Assembly (NCBI RefSeq): GCF_902150045.1
Contig: NZ_CABFVU010000002.1
Span: 980,001-1,044,000 of the forward strand
Direction of reading: 5' to 3'
Length of the DNA: 64,000 nucleotides
Source: Chitinophaga polysaccharea
Lineage (GTDB): Bacteria; Bacteroidota; Bacteroidia; Chitinophagales; Chitinophagaceae
Positions within the stretch are counted from its first letter, which is position 1. Each line of letters starts with the position of its first letter. The position numbers and the translations under genes are program-made. The notes under the pieces are model-generated. The model was given only the letters and a program-made list of their open reading frames with translations. It did not search any database and was not told the DNA's origin. Below are positions 24,881-35,030 of the stretch, piece by piece.

Positions 24881-26311
24881 TTAATTACCACCCAATGCCC
24901 TGTACAGGGATACCATGCCCTGGTATACATTACGCCGCGTGGTTACCAACGCCAGTTCGGCTTCCAGCACATTTTTCTGTGCAGTGATCACTTCCAGGTA
25001 GTTGGCATACCCTGTTGTGAAAAGCACATTTGCTGTAGACACCGCCTGTTGTAATACCAGTACCTCTTTGCTTTTCAGCGCATACGCTTCCTGCTGGTTC
25101 TCTACTTTATTCAGGGCAGATGCCACTTCCTGGTATCCATTTACAATGGCCTGCTGGTAATCGTAGAAAGCCGTCCACGCATTGGCGGTACTGATATTGT
25201 ATTGTGCCTTTATCTGTTTTTTATTGAAGATGGGGGCGGTTAAATTGCCTACAGCGCCCCAGGCAATGGATGCGGGCGACTGGAACAGCAACCCCGCTTT
25301 GAAGGCATTAAAACCTGCATAAGGGGTAATGGTAAGGCCAGGTAAAAAGGCCGCCCTTGCCGCTTTAACATCGGCTTTTGTAGCAGCCAGCTCCAGCTCG
25401 GCGCGTTGTACATCCGGGCGTTGCAGCAGCAAACTGGCGGGAATCCCTCTTTTAATAGCATCGGGCAAGGCCTGCGTGTCCTTTACAACGCTGCGCTCAA
25501 CAGGCTGTGGCAACCTGCCCAGGAGGGCGTTGAGCTGGTTTTCAAGGGAAGCAATTTCCTGTTTGACGCCATACTCCAATGCCTGCGTGCTCAGCAGCTG
25601 TGCGGTGAATTGTTGTACTGCGAGCTCTGTAGCGCGGCCACCGGCTTTCTGAATGTGCACGGTAGCAACAGCCGCTTCCTGTAATTTGATATTGCGTTGA
25701 ATAATAGCCAGCTCATTGTCCATCGCAGTGAGTTCGTAATACAGGCCGGTAACGCCTGCTACAATTTGTGTGGTAAGCAGGCGCCGTCCCTGTTCACTGC
25801 CCAGGAAGCGTGCATAGGTAGCCTGGCGCTGACTTTTCAGTTTTCCCCACAGGTCTATTTCCCAGCTGCTTCTCAGCCCGGCGAAATACTCAGGCGTTGG
25901 GCCGGGGATACGTTGGTCTTTACTGATATTGGGCGACAGGTTGGTATCAAAGTTACCTACACCGTTAAGTGTATAGTCTGCGTACTTATCCACACCGGCC
26001 GACAGGGAAAGGTTCAGCGATGGCAGCCATGCATTCTTCGCCATCATCAGGTTGGCCTGGGCGGTGGCCACCCGCTGTGCTGCGGAGAGCAGGTCGTAGT
26101 TGTTACGCAACGCAGTGTCGATGAGGCTCCGCAGATGAGGATCATTAAACACCTGTGTAAAGTTTTGCAGCGAAATGGTATCGCTGCTGTTACCGGAAAC
26201 CACGGGAACGCTTATACGTTCCGGCAGGGCCAGTTCCTTTTGTGTGCTGCAGGCCACTGTTGCAGTGGCCATGGCAGCATATAATGCGTATTGATATATT
26301 CGTTTATTCAT
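24881..26311 (-). CDS. Outer-membrane efflux lipoprotein (TolC/NodT-like)
   Basis: This 476-residue outer-membrane channel of an RND pump begins with a lipoprotein signal (lipobox TVAC, followed by STQKE). Two OEP repeats are visible as paired long helices; the marker segments SLNLSLSAGVDKYADYT, SSWEIDLWGKLKSQRQA and GIPASLLLQRPDVQRAELEL are typical of the NodT subfamily. It overlaps the RND transporter gene by 8 bp and is the last gene of the adaptor-RND-channel operon. It probably forms the trimeric exit duct across the outer membrane. Confidence 0.94.
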   Translation of the reverse strand: MNKRIYQYALYAAMATATVACSTQKELALPERISVPVVSGNSSDTISLQNFTQVFNDPHLRSLIDTALRNNYDLLSAAQRVATAQANLMMAKNAWLPSLNLSLSAGVDKYADYTLNGVGNFDTNLSPNISKDQRIPGPTPEYFAGLRSSWEIDLWGKLKSQRQATYARFLGSEQGRRLLTTQIVAGVTGLYYELTAMDNELAIIQRNIKLQEAAVATVHIQKAGGRATELAVQQFTAQLLSTQALEYGVKQEIASLENQLNALLGRLPQPVERSVVKDTQALPDAIKRGIPASLLLQRPDVQRAELELAATKADVKAARAAFLPGLTITPYAGFNAFKAGLLFQSPASIAWGAVGNLTAPIFNKKQIKAQYNISTANAWTAFYDYQQAIVNGYQEVASALNKVENQQEAYALKSKEVLVLQQAVSTANVLFTTGYANYLEVITAQKNVLEAELALVTTRRNVYQGMVSLYRALGGN

Positions 26312-29300
26312 TGGTGTAAGCTTTTAGTTCAACGGATTTTTTCCTGATCATGGAAGCAAACAGCACATATAATCCGGGTATGATCAGTACACCGAAGATG
26401 GTTCCGATGAGCATTCCGCCCGCAGCGGTGGTACCGATGGAACGGTTGCCCATGGCGCCTGCGCCGGAAGCAATACAAAGGGGTATCAATCCGGCTATGA
26501 ACGCAAAGGAGGTCATGAGAATAGGGCGTAGCCTGGATACGGCTCCTTCTTTGGCCGCTGCCAGGATAGTAGCGCCATGTTTGTTTCTCAGGATGGCAAA
26601 CTCCACGATGAGGATAGCGTTTTTACCCAGTAATCCTATCAGCATTACCAGCGCTACCTGCGCATAGATATTATTTTCCAGGCCCAGCAGCTTCAGCGAA
26701 AGGAAGGCGCCAAAGATACCGGCGGGCAGCGACAGCAACACGGGCAACGGCAACAGGAAGCTTTCATACTGGGCCGCCAGCAGCAGGTACACAAATACCA
26801 GTACGATAATAAAAATATAAACCGCCTGGTTACCGGAAAGGATCTGCTCCCTGGTCATACCGCTCCATTCATAGCTGTATCCCCTGGGAAGTTCTTTGGC
26901 GGCTACTTCCTGCACGGCAGCAATGGCCTGGCTGCTGCTGAACCCGGGTTTGGCGTCGCCATTGATCATAGCGGCGGTATACATATTATACCGTGTTAGC
27001 TGTTCCGGGCCGTATACGCGTTCCAGTTTTACGAAGTCGGAATAGGAAACCATTTCACCCCGGTCGTTTTTTACGTATAGCCGTAACAGGTCGTCGGGTT
27101 TGGCACGGTAAGCCGGATCCGCCTGTACCATTACCTTATACATTTGCCCGAAGCGGATGAAGTTAGACGCATAGAAGCTACCCATCAGCGTTTGCAGGTT
27201 GCTCATGGCATTCTCTATACTCACCCCTTTTTTGGCTGCCATGGCCTGGTCTACATGGATCAGGTACTGGGGGAACTCCGCATCAAAGCTGGTGAAGGCG
27301 CTGCCTATTTCCGGCCGTTTTTTCAGTGCATCAATGAATTGATTGGTTACCTGTGCCGTTTGCCGCAGGTCGCCGGTACCGCTGCGGTCGAGCAGCCGTA
27401 ATTCAAACCCGCTGGAGTTACCAAACCCGGGAACGGTAGGCGGCGGGAAAAATTCGATACTAGCATCTGCAATAGCGGCTGTTTTCTTTTGTAAGATTTC
27501 AATGATATCCTGTACGGAGGCTTCGCGCTCGTCCCATGATTTCAGGTTTACCATGCCCATGCCATAGGAAGCGCCGGCTACCTCATTTACCAGGCTGTAA
27601 CCCGCCAGGGTGGATACGGATTCTACTTCGCCCAGTTCAGCGGCAATAGCCTGTACCTGGTCCAGTATGGCTTCGGTGCGTTCTACAGTGGCGCCGGGAG
27701 GAGTGGTTACGTTTACATAGATCATGCCCTGGTCTTCAGTAGGGATGAACCCTGAAGGGAGGATAGCGCTTACGCCCCAGGTGGCGGCGAAGAAAAAGAT
27801 GAGGCAGGCCAGGGTGATCAGTCTCCTTCCTGCGATGAAGCTGATGAGCTTCGCATATTTATTTTCAGTAGCATTATATCCTTTGTTGAAAGCATTAAAG
27901 AAGCGCTGCAGCAGGTTCTTTTTACGTGGTTTGCCATGTGTGTCTTTCAACATGATGGCACAGAGTGCAGGCGTTAACGTTACTGCGTTAATACCGGAGA
28001 TCACGATAGAAATGGCCAGAGTGAGGGAGAACTGCCGGTAGAAAACCCCGACCGGGCCCGACAGGAATGCCACTGGTATAAATACTGCAGACATTACAAG
28101 AGTGATGGCCACCAATGCTCCGCTGATCTCCTTCATGGCGGCCAGCGTGGCTTCCATAGGAGGCAGGTGCTCTTCACTCATCTTTACGTGTACCGCTTCC
28201 ACTACAACAATGGCATTGTCTACCACGATACCAATAGCCAGCACCAGGGCAAAAAGAGTGAGCAGGTTAATAGAGAAGCCCATCATCTGCATAAAGGCCA
28301 GCGTACCGATCAGTGCTACCGGTACGGCAAGGGCCGGGATGAGGGTGGAGCGGAAATCCTGCAGGAAAATAAATACTACTATAAACACCAGCAGGAATGC
28401 CTCAAACAAGGTTCTTACCACTTCATGGATAGAGGCATCCAGGAAGCGGGATACGTCGTAGTTGAAGTTGAAGGTCATGCCCGGGGGAAATGAGGATTGC
28501 TTCATTTCTTCCATTTTTGCCTTCACATTGTTAATTACATCACGCGCATTGGAGCCGGGCCGCTGTTTGAGCATGATAGAGGCAGAGGGTTTACCATCTG
28601 TTTTGGATACCATGCTGTAGGTGAGCGAACCGAATTCTACATCGGCAATATCTTTCAGGTGAAGCACCGAACCATCCTGGCCGGCCCGCAATACGATCTG
28701 CCGGTATTGTTCCGGCTCAAAAAACTTACCGGTATACCGCAATACATATTGCAGCATATTGGGGTCTTTATCAGAGCTTTCGCCGGTTTTACCGGGAGCG
28801 GCTTCAATGTTCTGTTTACGGATGGCCTGTATCACTTCATCGGCGGATACGTTGTAAGCCAGCATGCGATCGGGTTTCAGCCATACGCGCATGGCGTATT
28901 CCTTTGCACCCATGATTTCCGCGCGGCCTACACCGTCGATACGTTTCAGTTCCTGGAGCACATTGATATCTGCAAAGTTGTAGATGAACTGCTCATCAAG
29001 GGTGGTGTCTTCACTCATCACGTTGAGGTACAGCAGCATACTGTTCACCTCTTTTTCCGTGGTAACACCCGCCTTGATCACTTCTTCCGGCAGCTCATCA
29101 ATGATGGTGGCCACGCGGTTTTGTACGTTTACAGCTGCCTGGTCGGGATCTGTACCCACCTGGAAAAATACCTGGATCACCGTGATCCCGTCGTTACTGG
29201 ATACAGACGACATATACGTCATACCAGGCACCCCGTTAATAGCCCTCTCCAAAGGTGTAGACACCGCCTTGGCAGATACTTCTGCGTTGGCGCCGGTATA

Positions 29301-29444
29301 TTTGGCCGTTACTGTTACGGAAGGCGGCACAATATCCGGGAACTGGGTAACCGGTAATGTAAACAGGGCAAGCAGGCCTACCAGTGTGATAATAAGCGAT
29401 ATGACCAGTGACAACACCGGTCTTTTTATAAAAGTTTCAAACAT
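26304..29444 (-). CDS. RND multidrug efflux transporter (HAE1/AcrB-like)
   Basis: This 1046-residue inner-membrane proton/drug antiporter has the usual 12 helices and two large periplasmic loops. The N-terminus MFETFIKRPVLSLVIS, GMTYMSSVSSNDG and the C-terminal GAMGNRSIGTTAAGGM are typical of the HAE1 group. In helix 4, the AcrB pair Asp407-Asp408 appears as Asp409-Asn410 (GIVVDNAIVVVEA). The lysine of helix 10 (LLGKNAILIVEF) is kept. The gene starts 30 bp after the adaptor gene and overlaps the channel gene. Drug specificity cannot be read. Confidence 0.95.
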   Translation of the reverse strand: MFETFIKRPVLSLVISLIITLVGLLALFTLPVTQFPDIVPPSVTVTAKYTGANAEVSAKAVSTPLERAINGVPGMTYMSSVSSNDGITVIQVFFQVGTDPDQAAVNVQNRVATIIDELPEEVIKAGVTTEKEVNSMLLYLNVMSEDTTLDEQFIYNFADINVLQELKRIDGVGRAEIMGAKEYAMRVWLKPDRMLAYNVSADEVIQAIRKQNIEAAPGKTGESSDKDPNMLQYVLRYTGKFFEPEQYRQIVLRAGQDGSVLHLKDIADVEFGSLTYSMVSKTDGKPSASIMLKQRPGSNARDVINNVKAKMEEMKQSSFPPGMTFNFNYDVSRFLDASIHEVVRTLFEAFLLVFIVVFIFLQDFRSTLIPALAVPVALIGTLAFMQMMGFSINLLTLFALVLAIGIVVDNAIVVVEAVHVKMSEEHLPPMEATLAAMKEISGALVAITLVMSAVFIPVAFLSGPVGVFYRQFSLTLAISIVISGINAVTLTPALCAIMLKDTHGKPRKKNLLQRFFNAFNKGYNATENKYAKLISFIAGRRLITLACLIFFFAATWGVSAILPSGFIPTEDQGMIYVNVTTPPGATVERTEAILDQVQAIAAELGEVESVSTLAGYSLVNEVAGASYGMGMVNLKSWDEREASVQDIIEILQKKTAAIADASIEFFPPPTVPGFGNSSGFELRLLDRSGTGDLRQTAQVTNQFIDALKKRPEIGSAFTSFDAEFPQYLIHVDQAMAAKKGVSIENAMSNLQTLMGSFYASNFIRFGQMYKVMVQADPAYRAKPDDLLRLYVKNDRGEMVSYSDFVKLERVYGPEQLTRYNMYTAAMINGDAKPGFSSSQAIAAVQEVAAKELPRGYSYEWSGMTREQILSGNQAVYIFIIVLVFVYLLLAAQYESFLLPLPVLLSLPAGIFGAFLSLKLLGLENNIYAQVALVMLIGLLGKNAILIVEFAILRNKHGATILAAAKEGAVSRLRPILMTSFAFIAGLIPLCIASGAGAMGNRSIGTTAAGGMLIGTIFGVLIIPGLYVLFASMIRKKSVELKAYTNE

Positions 29445-29474
29445 TATTGCGTGGTTTCAGCTAAGGAGCTGTGA

Positions 29475-30593
29475 TTATAAACTGAGTAAACTATCCATTG
29501 GAACGCCGCGCGGTGAAATCCGGATACCATCACGGATGTTGCGCACACCTTCACATACAATGCGCTCGCCGGGTTTCAGCCCTGACCCAACAATGTAGAA
29601 GTGTGCGAAGCGGGCCTGTGGAACAAAGTTTCTCATCTTCACTGTATTAGCGCCATCCACCACAAATACATAGTTTTTATCCTGCATTTCGAATACTGCT
29701 TTTTGCGGGATGATCACTGCACTGTCTATTTCGGTAGTAAGACGAACTTTCCCGCTGGCGCCATGTTTCAGCAGTTTGGAAGGATTCGGGAAGCGTGCCC
29801 GGAAGGCAATGGAACCTGTGTTTTCTTCAAATTCGCCTTCTATGGTTTCTATTTTACCGGGATGATTATAATCGGTACCATCTGCCAGTACCAGGGATAC
29901 TGTGCGGTAACTGTTATCGCCTTTTGCAAGTGCTTTGTTATACTGGAGATACTCAGTTTCTGAAACATTGAAGTAAGCATAGATCTCGCGTGTATCCGAT
30001 ACCGTTGTAAGCAGGGTACCTTCACTGATGAGGCTTCCTTTCTTTAAAGGGATACGGTCAATGATACCGTCAAAAGGAGCGCGGATACTGGTGTATGATA
30101 AGCGCATTTCTGCATTGGAGGCGGCGGAACGGGCCTCTTCTATCTTCGCCTGGGCTGCAGCCAGCTTGGCATTGGCAACTTCCAGTTCGGAAGGCGCCAC
30201 TACTTTTTTCTCCACCAGCAATTTTACCCTGTCAAGTTCCAGTGCGGCGGCTTTGCTCTCTGCCACTACGCTGCTCAGCACAGCTTTGGCCTTGGCCAGC
30301 TCGGCGCGGTATTCTGCATCACTTATGCCGAACAACAGCTGTCCCTTTTTTACTTCCTGGCCTTCATCGATAAATATTTTATCAAGAAATCCGTTAACAC
30401 GGGCGCGTATTTCCACATTTTGTACGGCCTGGATATCTGTTACATAAGAACGGTGTAACAATGTATCTTTTGTTACCAGTGTGGTAACCGGTAAAACTTT
30501 AAGATCCTCTTTGTTGGTACTTTCTCCTTTGGTGGCGCAACCAGCCATGAAAAGAGCGATCAGCGATGTTAAGATCCCTGTATATTGACGCAT
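29475..30593 (-). CDS. RND efflux periplasmic adaptor lipoprotein (membrane fusion protein)
   Basis: From the ATG at 30593 the protein has 372 residues with a lipobox (MAGC, Cys19). The first lipoyl half-motif VNGFLDKIFIDEGQEVKKGQLLF is seen here as GFLDKIFIDEGQEVKKGQ, followed by a helical hairpin (about 90-150, Ala/Lys/Glu-rich), the second half-motif IRAPFDGIIDRIPLKKG, and beta-barrel and membrane-proximal domains. It links the RND pump to the channel. A longer frame to 30683 lacks an ATG that makes sense as a signal peptide, so the lipoprotein start is preferred. First gene of the three-gene pump operon. Confidence 0.93.
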   Translation of the reverse strand: MRQYTGILTSLIALFMAGCATKGESTNKEDLKVLPVTTLVTKDTLLHRSYVTDIQAVQNVEIRARVNGFLDKIFIDEGQEVKKGQLLFGISDAEYRAELAKAKAVLSSVVAESKAAALELDRVKLLVEKKVVAPSELEVANAKLAAAQAKIEEARSAASNAEMRLSYTSIRAPFDGIIDRIPLKKGSLISEGTLLTTVSDTREIYAYFNVSETEYLQYNKALAKGDNSYRTVSLVLADGTDYNHPGKIETIEGEFEENTGSIAFRARFPNPSKLLKHGASGKVRLTTEIDSAVIIPQKAVFEMQDKNYVFVVDGANTVKMRNFVPQARFAHFYIVGSGLKPGERIVCEGVRNIRDGIRISPRGVPMDSLLSL

Positions 30594-30731
30594 AGCAATA
30601 AAATATTGATCCCGGAATAACCGGAATAGGTGAATACAACACAACAGGAGGCCATCTGCTATGGAAGCAGAAAACACAGGCATCTCCCTAAAAAAAATTA
30701 AAAAAGATTACAATAAAAGATGTGCTGGTAT

Positions 30732-31157
30732 TCAGAAGGGAGTAAACCGGAAGAGAAAGGAATAGTAGGCAGGCAGGAAGGATTTCTGACGGCCGTACTC
30801 ACCGGTTTTATTCTCAGTAATATAAATACTGCGTGCAGTATTATCTGCATCAAGATAAACAATACGGGTAGCAGTACTCACCTGTGGAGCAGCTGCATTG
30901 AGGTACAAGCGGGTTTTACGCCGGTGTTTGGTGATGTGCCACATTTCTGCGCCATCATCATCTGCATCAAAATGTACAGGGATTTTATTAACAAGACTTA
31001 ATAACCTGTCCTGCTCTACCTGTTGCTTATGCAGATCCGGTAACAGAAAATAATGACGATGTGCGGCAAGTGAAGGTAGAACGGCAGTTACCAGCTGTAA
31101 ACACAGCAGGAAGCTAACCAGGGTCCACCGTTTTAATATGTGCGCACGATTATTCAT
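30732..31157 (-). CDS. Small exported protein upstream of the RND operon
   Basis: These 141 residues have a signal peptide (WTLVSFLLCLQLVTAVLPSLA) and a His/Asp-containing mature part (FDADDDGAEMWH). I recognise no family. A -7 box TAATTTTG (31172-31165) ends 7 nt before the ATG at 31157; the earlier in-frame TTG at 31160 is less likely. The gene reads towards the pump operon with a gap of 138 bp, so read-through is possible and a link to efflux is only positional. Confidence 0.65.
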   Translation of the reverse strand: MNNRAHILKRWTLVSFLLCLQLVTAVLPSLAAHRHYFLLPDLHKQQVEQDRLLSLVNKIPVHFDADDDGAEMWHITKHRRKTRLYLNAAAPQVSTATRIVYLDADNTARSIYITENKTGEYGRQKSFLPAYYSFLFRFTPF

Positions 31158-31164
31158 CAAGCCG

Positions 31165-31172
31165 CAAAATTA
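31165..31172 (-). promoter_or_regulatory. -7 promoter box of the small exported protein gene
   Basis: TAATTTTG on the minus strand matches TAnnTTTG and lies 7 nt from the ATG, implying a very short leader. Confidence 0.5.
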
Positions 31173-31404
31173 ATTGTTTTTAATTTATTTGAAGATTAGA
31201 TTATTGTAAAGGAACTATTTTTTGATAACCGGTAAGATGATTATTAAAAAAGATAGGCTGCATATAGCCTCTTTTATGCGCATATAATTCGCCCCGCAGT
31301 GCTACTTCATCATCCAGCATGGCAGCGTGGCAACATGACCGCTACCATAGTGTATTGGCAACACACTGCCCCCTTCCGGGCTGCCAGGATAACATTTACT
31401 ACCC

Positions 31405-31435
31405 ATAAGCCAATATCATATCAAAATTGGCTTAT
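31405..31435. repeat. 10-bp inverted repeat in the susC upstream region
   Basis: ATAAGCCAAT (31405-31414) pairs perfectly with 31426-31435 across an 11-nt loop. No gene ends here, so an operator or leader hairpin is more likely than a terminator. Confidence 0.5.
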
Positions 31436-31665
31436 TATTTAAAAATTCAGGGAGAAGAAATAGCTTTATTTGCAAGTTCGTTCAAGTTGTTTAAACGTTA
31501 AAGCTGTTTAATATCAATCAAATTCTATATAACAGGGGTTGATACCCGGAGCGCAATAAAACACATATAAATCCACTGGTTATGAACAATCACCGCTTGA
31601 AAACACAATTTTCAGGAGCAGGACTGTTATGCCTCTCCGGAGCTGAAAAACCGTCCCGGAGCACT

Positions 31666-31684
31666 GTATAATAATTTATTATAC
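31666..31684. repeat. AT-rich 9-bp palindrome in the susC upstream region
   Basis: GTATAATAA (31666-31674) and its exact complement (31676-31684) flank one central T. The compact 19-bp dyad looks like a regulator-binding site, about 170 bp upstream of susC. Confidence 0.45.
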
Positions 31685-31850
31685 TCCTCCTCTTCCACTT
31701 TATTCTTAACAACTGATCACTACTGGTAAAAACAATGCCACTGCGGTCTTACACGCCTGTAAATAATTGCCGGGATACGGTCCACGGTTGCTATGTAGTA
31801 CCCGGAAAATGCGATAGCAATTTTATCACCCAAAAAACAACTACGGTCTC

Positions 31851-34800
31851 ATGAAAAAACAGTATTCTTCCAATGACAGGACGCATGGCGGGCGCGGGTT
31901 CCCTGCCTATACCGGAAAATGGATATTACAGGGTATCCTCTTGTTGTGCCTCAGCACCGGCGCATTTCTAAGCGCATGGGCACAACAGGCAAAGACCATC
32001 ACAGGCGTGGTCAGGGACGATGCCGCCAACCCGCTGCCTGGTGTAGGGATTACAGCTAAAGGCTTTCCTGTGCATGCCACCACCAACGACCAGGGCAGGT
32101 ACCGTATTGATGTACCGGCCAACGCCACCACACTGGTATTCACTTACATAGGGAAAGAAACCAGGGAAATACCGCTAACGGCTGCACTAACATATGATGT
32201 GATCCTACTGGGCCAAAGCAAAGACCTCAGCGAAGTGGTTATCTCCACCGGTTATATGACCCAGCGGAAAGCAGACCTCACCGGCGCCATCACGGTAATC
32301 AACCGGTCCGACTTTGACAAAAATCCCAGCGCCAATGTAATGCGCTCCATGCAGGGAAAGATACCCGGACTATATATCACTACCGACGGTAACCCCGCAG
32401 AAAACGTAGGCATACAGGTAAGAGGTATCACCTCTATCAACTCCTCACCCCCCTTGATCGTGCTGGATGGCCAGCCCGTTAACATCAACCTGCGCGATAT
32501 CAATCCTAATGATATTGAATCCATGCAGGTGCTCAAAGATGCTGCCTCCGCATCCATTTACGGATCACGAGCCGCCGGCGGAGTTATCCTCATAAATACC
32601 AGGAGAGGCAAATCAGGAGAAACCAGAGTTACCTATGAAAGCTATGTAGGCGTATCCAAAATAACAGGCGTACCGGATATGCTGGATGCAAACGGCTACG
32701 GAAGAGCGCTCTGGCAGGCTACCGTTAACGACGGAGACGACCCTGCTGCTGCCATCCGCATTTATAAATACGACTGGAACCGCGATAAGAACGGCATACC
32801 CGTTTTAAATGCTGTAACCCCTGTGGAATGGTTAAACGCGGACAAAACTATGCCGTCTTCCAACACCAACTGGTTCAAAGAAGGCACCCGTACAGGCATC
32901 AGGCAAAACCACCAGATCACCATCACCGGCGGGAAAGAGCATTTATCCAGCCTGTTCTCGTTCAACTATTACGATAACCAGGGAACACAGATCACCTCCT
33001 CTTTCAGACGCTATTCTGCACGCTTTAATAATGAATACGAAATGCTGAAAGGAAGACTCACCATAGGGGAAAATTTTACCATGACCAATCTCCGGATAAG
33101 AGACATCAACAGCACCTATGGCTTCCTGGTAATGCCGCCCAATATACCCGTATACGATAACAACGGCGGATGGGGCGGTGTAGCTATGGCGCTGGGAATG
33201 GACGACTTCAACAACCCTGTAAGGGACCTGGAGATCAATAAAGACAATAAAGGCAACTTCCTGAAGATACTGGGTACAGGCTACGCTAATCTCAGGATCC
33301 TCGATAACCTGGCTTTTAAAACACAGTTTGGCCTGGACTATAACATGTGGTACGACCGGAACATCGAACATAAATGGAAGGAAGCAGGCGGCAAAAGCAG
33401 CGATATCAATGGCGTCAGACAAAACAACTGGCAAAACATCGGCCGCACCTGGACAAACACGCTTATCTACAATCTGAAGTTCGGCAAAAATCTCTTCGAC
33501 ATATTAGGCGGTATAGAAACCTACCGGTATGTATATGAATTCACCAATGCCTACCGCAATAATATCCTGCTGGAAAGCCGGGACTATGCATATCTGTCTG
33601 CCGCCACAGGCGATAATAAATCATTGACCGGCGGTGGCGATGAAAGGACGCTGTTATCTTTTTTTGGTAAGATCAACTACTCCTATGAGTCAAAATACCT
33701 GTTGTCTGCCACCGTCCGTCGCGATGGTTCTTCCGTATTCGGGGAGAATAACCGGTACAGCACCTTCCCCGCATTTTCTGCCGGATGGAGGATCAGCCAG
33801 GAACCTTTTCTAAAGAATGCCGGATTCCTGAACGATCTGAAACTGCGGGCCAGCTGGGGCCAGAACGGTAACTCCGCCCCGCTCACCGCCGGCAGCCTCG
33901 TAAACATTTACCTCGGGGATTTTGATGGCACCGCCTATGCTATCGGTGGCAACCAAACAGGCAGTATCCCCTCCGGATACCGCAGGAACAGCCTGGGTAA
34001 CCCCGACCTGAAATGGGAAACCACCACGCAAACAAACATCGGCGCCGACTTCAGCTTCCTGGACGACCGCTTGTCAGGATCTTTCGACTGGTTCAATAAA
34101 AAAACAACAGACATGCTCTTCCAACCGCCCTATATAGGTGCATTGGGTGAAGGCGGCTACCGCTGGGTAAACGCCGCTGACATGACAAACCAGGGCTACG
34201 AATTGCTGCTCAGCTGGGGCGAAAGGAAACGGGAATTTACCTACCGCCTCACTGCCAATGTATCCGCATATAAGAACAAAATCAACTCCATACCGGAAAA
34301 CGTAAAGTATACATACGGCGGTAACGGCCTGCTGGACAATATTATTGGCCGCCCCCTCAACTCCTTCTACGGCCTCGTGGCAGACGGTATCTTCAAAACT
34401 CAGGAAGAAGTGGATAATTCCCCGCAACAACAAGGGAAAGGTGTAGGCCGCATCCGGTACAAAGACCTTGACGGCGACGGCGTGATCAACGAAACCTACG
34501 ACCGTACCTGGATAGGTGTAAGAGATCCTAAGCTGATGGCCGGATTAAACCTGGAAGCAACCTATAAAAACTGGGATATCACCATTTTTGTCCAGGGAGT
34601 GTTTGGCAACAGCGTTTACAACAACTGGAAAGAACTCAGTGACTTCTGGAACATCGGCGTGCAAAACGACCGGAACCACCCTTCCCGGATACTCGAAGCC
34701 TGGTCGCCATCCAATCCCAACTCGGACATTCCTGCCCTCTCCCGCCGCGATGCCAACGGGGAAAAACGGATGTCTACCTATTTCATTGAAGATGGCTCAT

Positions 34801-35021
34801 ACATCAAACTAAGAACAGTAGATATCGGCTATACCCTCCCTAATAGTTTAATGGAAAGATGGCACATGAACCGGGTCAGGGTATACATATCAGGACAAAA
34901 CCTCCTCAACTTTAAAAAGACATGGGGTAAGGACAAATTTACCGGCGGAGATCCTGAAAATCCCAATGAAGCCTACCCGCTGCCTGTTAACGGTCTCTTT
35001 GGATTGAATGTCACCTTTTAA
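31851..35021 (+). CDS. SusC/RagA-family TonB-linked outer-membrane transporter
   Basis: This 1056-residue outer-membrane importer has a long-N-region signal peptide ending near SAWA-QQ (residue 44), an N-terminal carboxypeptidase-regulatory-like domain (about 48-125, ITGVVRDDAANPLPGVGI), the plug (about 137-250, with GYMTQRKADLTGAI and IVLDGQP), and a 22-strand barrel ending in Phe (FGLNVTF). The STN domain used by sigma-linked SusC proteins is absent, in keeping with no sigma/anti-sigma pair nearby. It works with the SusD lipoprotein encoded 9 bp downstream. The substrate is unknown because no degrading enzyme is linked. Confidence 0.95.
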   Translation: MKKQYSSNDRTHGGRGFPAYTGKWILQGILLLCLSTGAFLSAWAQQAKTITGVVRDDAANPLPGVGITAKGFPVHATTNDQGRYRIDVPANATTLVFTYIGKETREIPLTAALTYDVILLGQSKDLSEVVISTGYMTQRKADLTGAITVINRSDFDKNPSANVMRSMQGKIPGLYITTDGNPAENVGIQVRGITSINSSPPLIVLDGQPVNINLRDINPNDIESMQVLKDAASASIYGSRAAGGVILINTRRGKSGETRVTYESYVGVSKITGVPDMLDANGYGRALWQATVNDGDDPAAAIRIYKYDWNRDKNGIPVLNAVTPVEWLNADKTMPSSNTNWFKEGTRTGIRQNHQITITGGKEHLSSLFSFNYYDNQGTQITSSFRRYSARFNNEYEMLKGRLTIGENFTMTNLRIRDINSTYGFLVMPPNIPVYDNNGGWGGVAMALGMDDFNNPVRDLEINKDNKGNFLKILGTGYANLRILDNLAFKTQFGLDYNMWYDRNIEHKWKEAGGKSSDINGVRQNNWQNIGRTWTNTLIYNLKFGKNLFDILGGIETYRYVYEFTNAYRNNILLESRDYAYLSAATGDNKSLTGGGDERTLLSFFGKINYSYESKYLLSATVRRDGSSVFGENNRYSTFPAFSAGWRISQEPFLKNAGFLNDLKLRASWGQNGNSAPLTAGSLVNIYLGDFDGTAYAIGGNQTGSIPSGYRRNSLGNPDLKWETTTQTNIGADFSFLDDRLSGSFDWFNKKTTDMLFQPPYIGALGEGGYRWVNAADMTNQGYELLLSWGERKREFTYRLTANVSAYKNKINSIPENVKYTYGGNGLLDNIIGRPLNSFYGLVADGIFKTQEEVDNSPQQQGKGVGRIRYKDLDGDGVINETYDRTWIGVRDPKLMAGLNLEATYKNWDITIFVQGVFGNSVYNNWKELSDFWNIGVQNDRNHPSRILEAWSPSNPNSDIPALSRRDANGEKRMSTYFIEDGSYIKLRTVDIGYTLPNSLMERWHMNRVRVYISGQNLLNFKKTWGKDKFTGGDPENPNEAYPLPVNGLFGLNVTF

Positions 35022-35030
35022 ACGAACAAC

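Larger units (their letters stand above)
31173..31850. other. Gene-free region upstream of susC
   Basis: About 680 bp with no convincing gene. It holds several inverted repeats (small one at 31254-31269; larger ones listed separately) and a 29-codon ATG frame at 31582-31671 whose product (MNNHRLKTQFSG...) looks signal-peptide-like and stops inside the palindrome at 31666. No sigma/anti-sigma gene or clear -33/-7 promoter was found. It is probably the regulatory region or long leader of the Sus operon. Confidence 0.5.

Noticed and set aside
28497..29357. 286-codon plus-strand frame within the RND transporter gene
   Set aside because: It runs antisense to conserved AcrB-like sequence, has a His/Phe/Tyr-rich composition typical of shadows, and matches no family.
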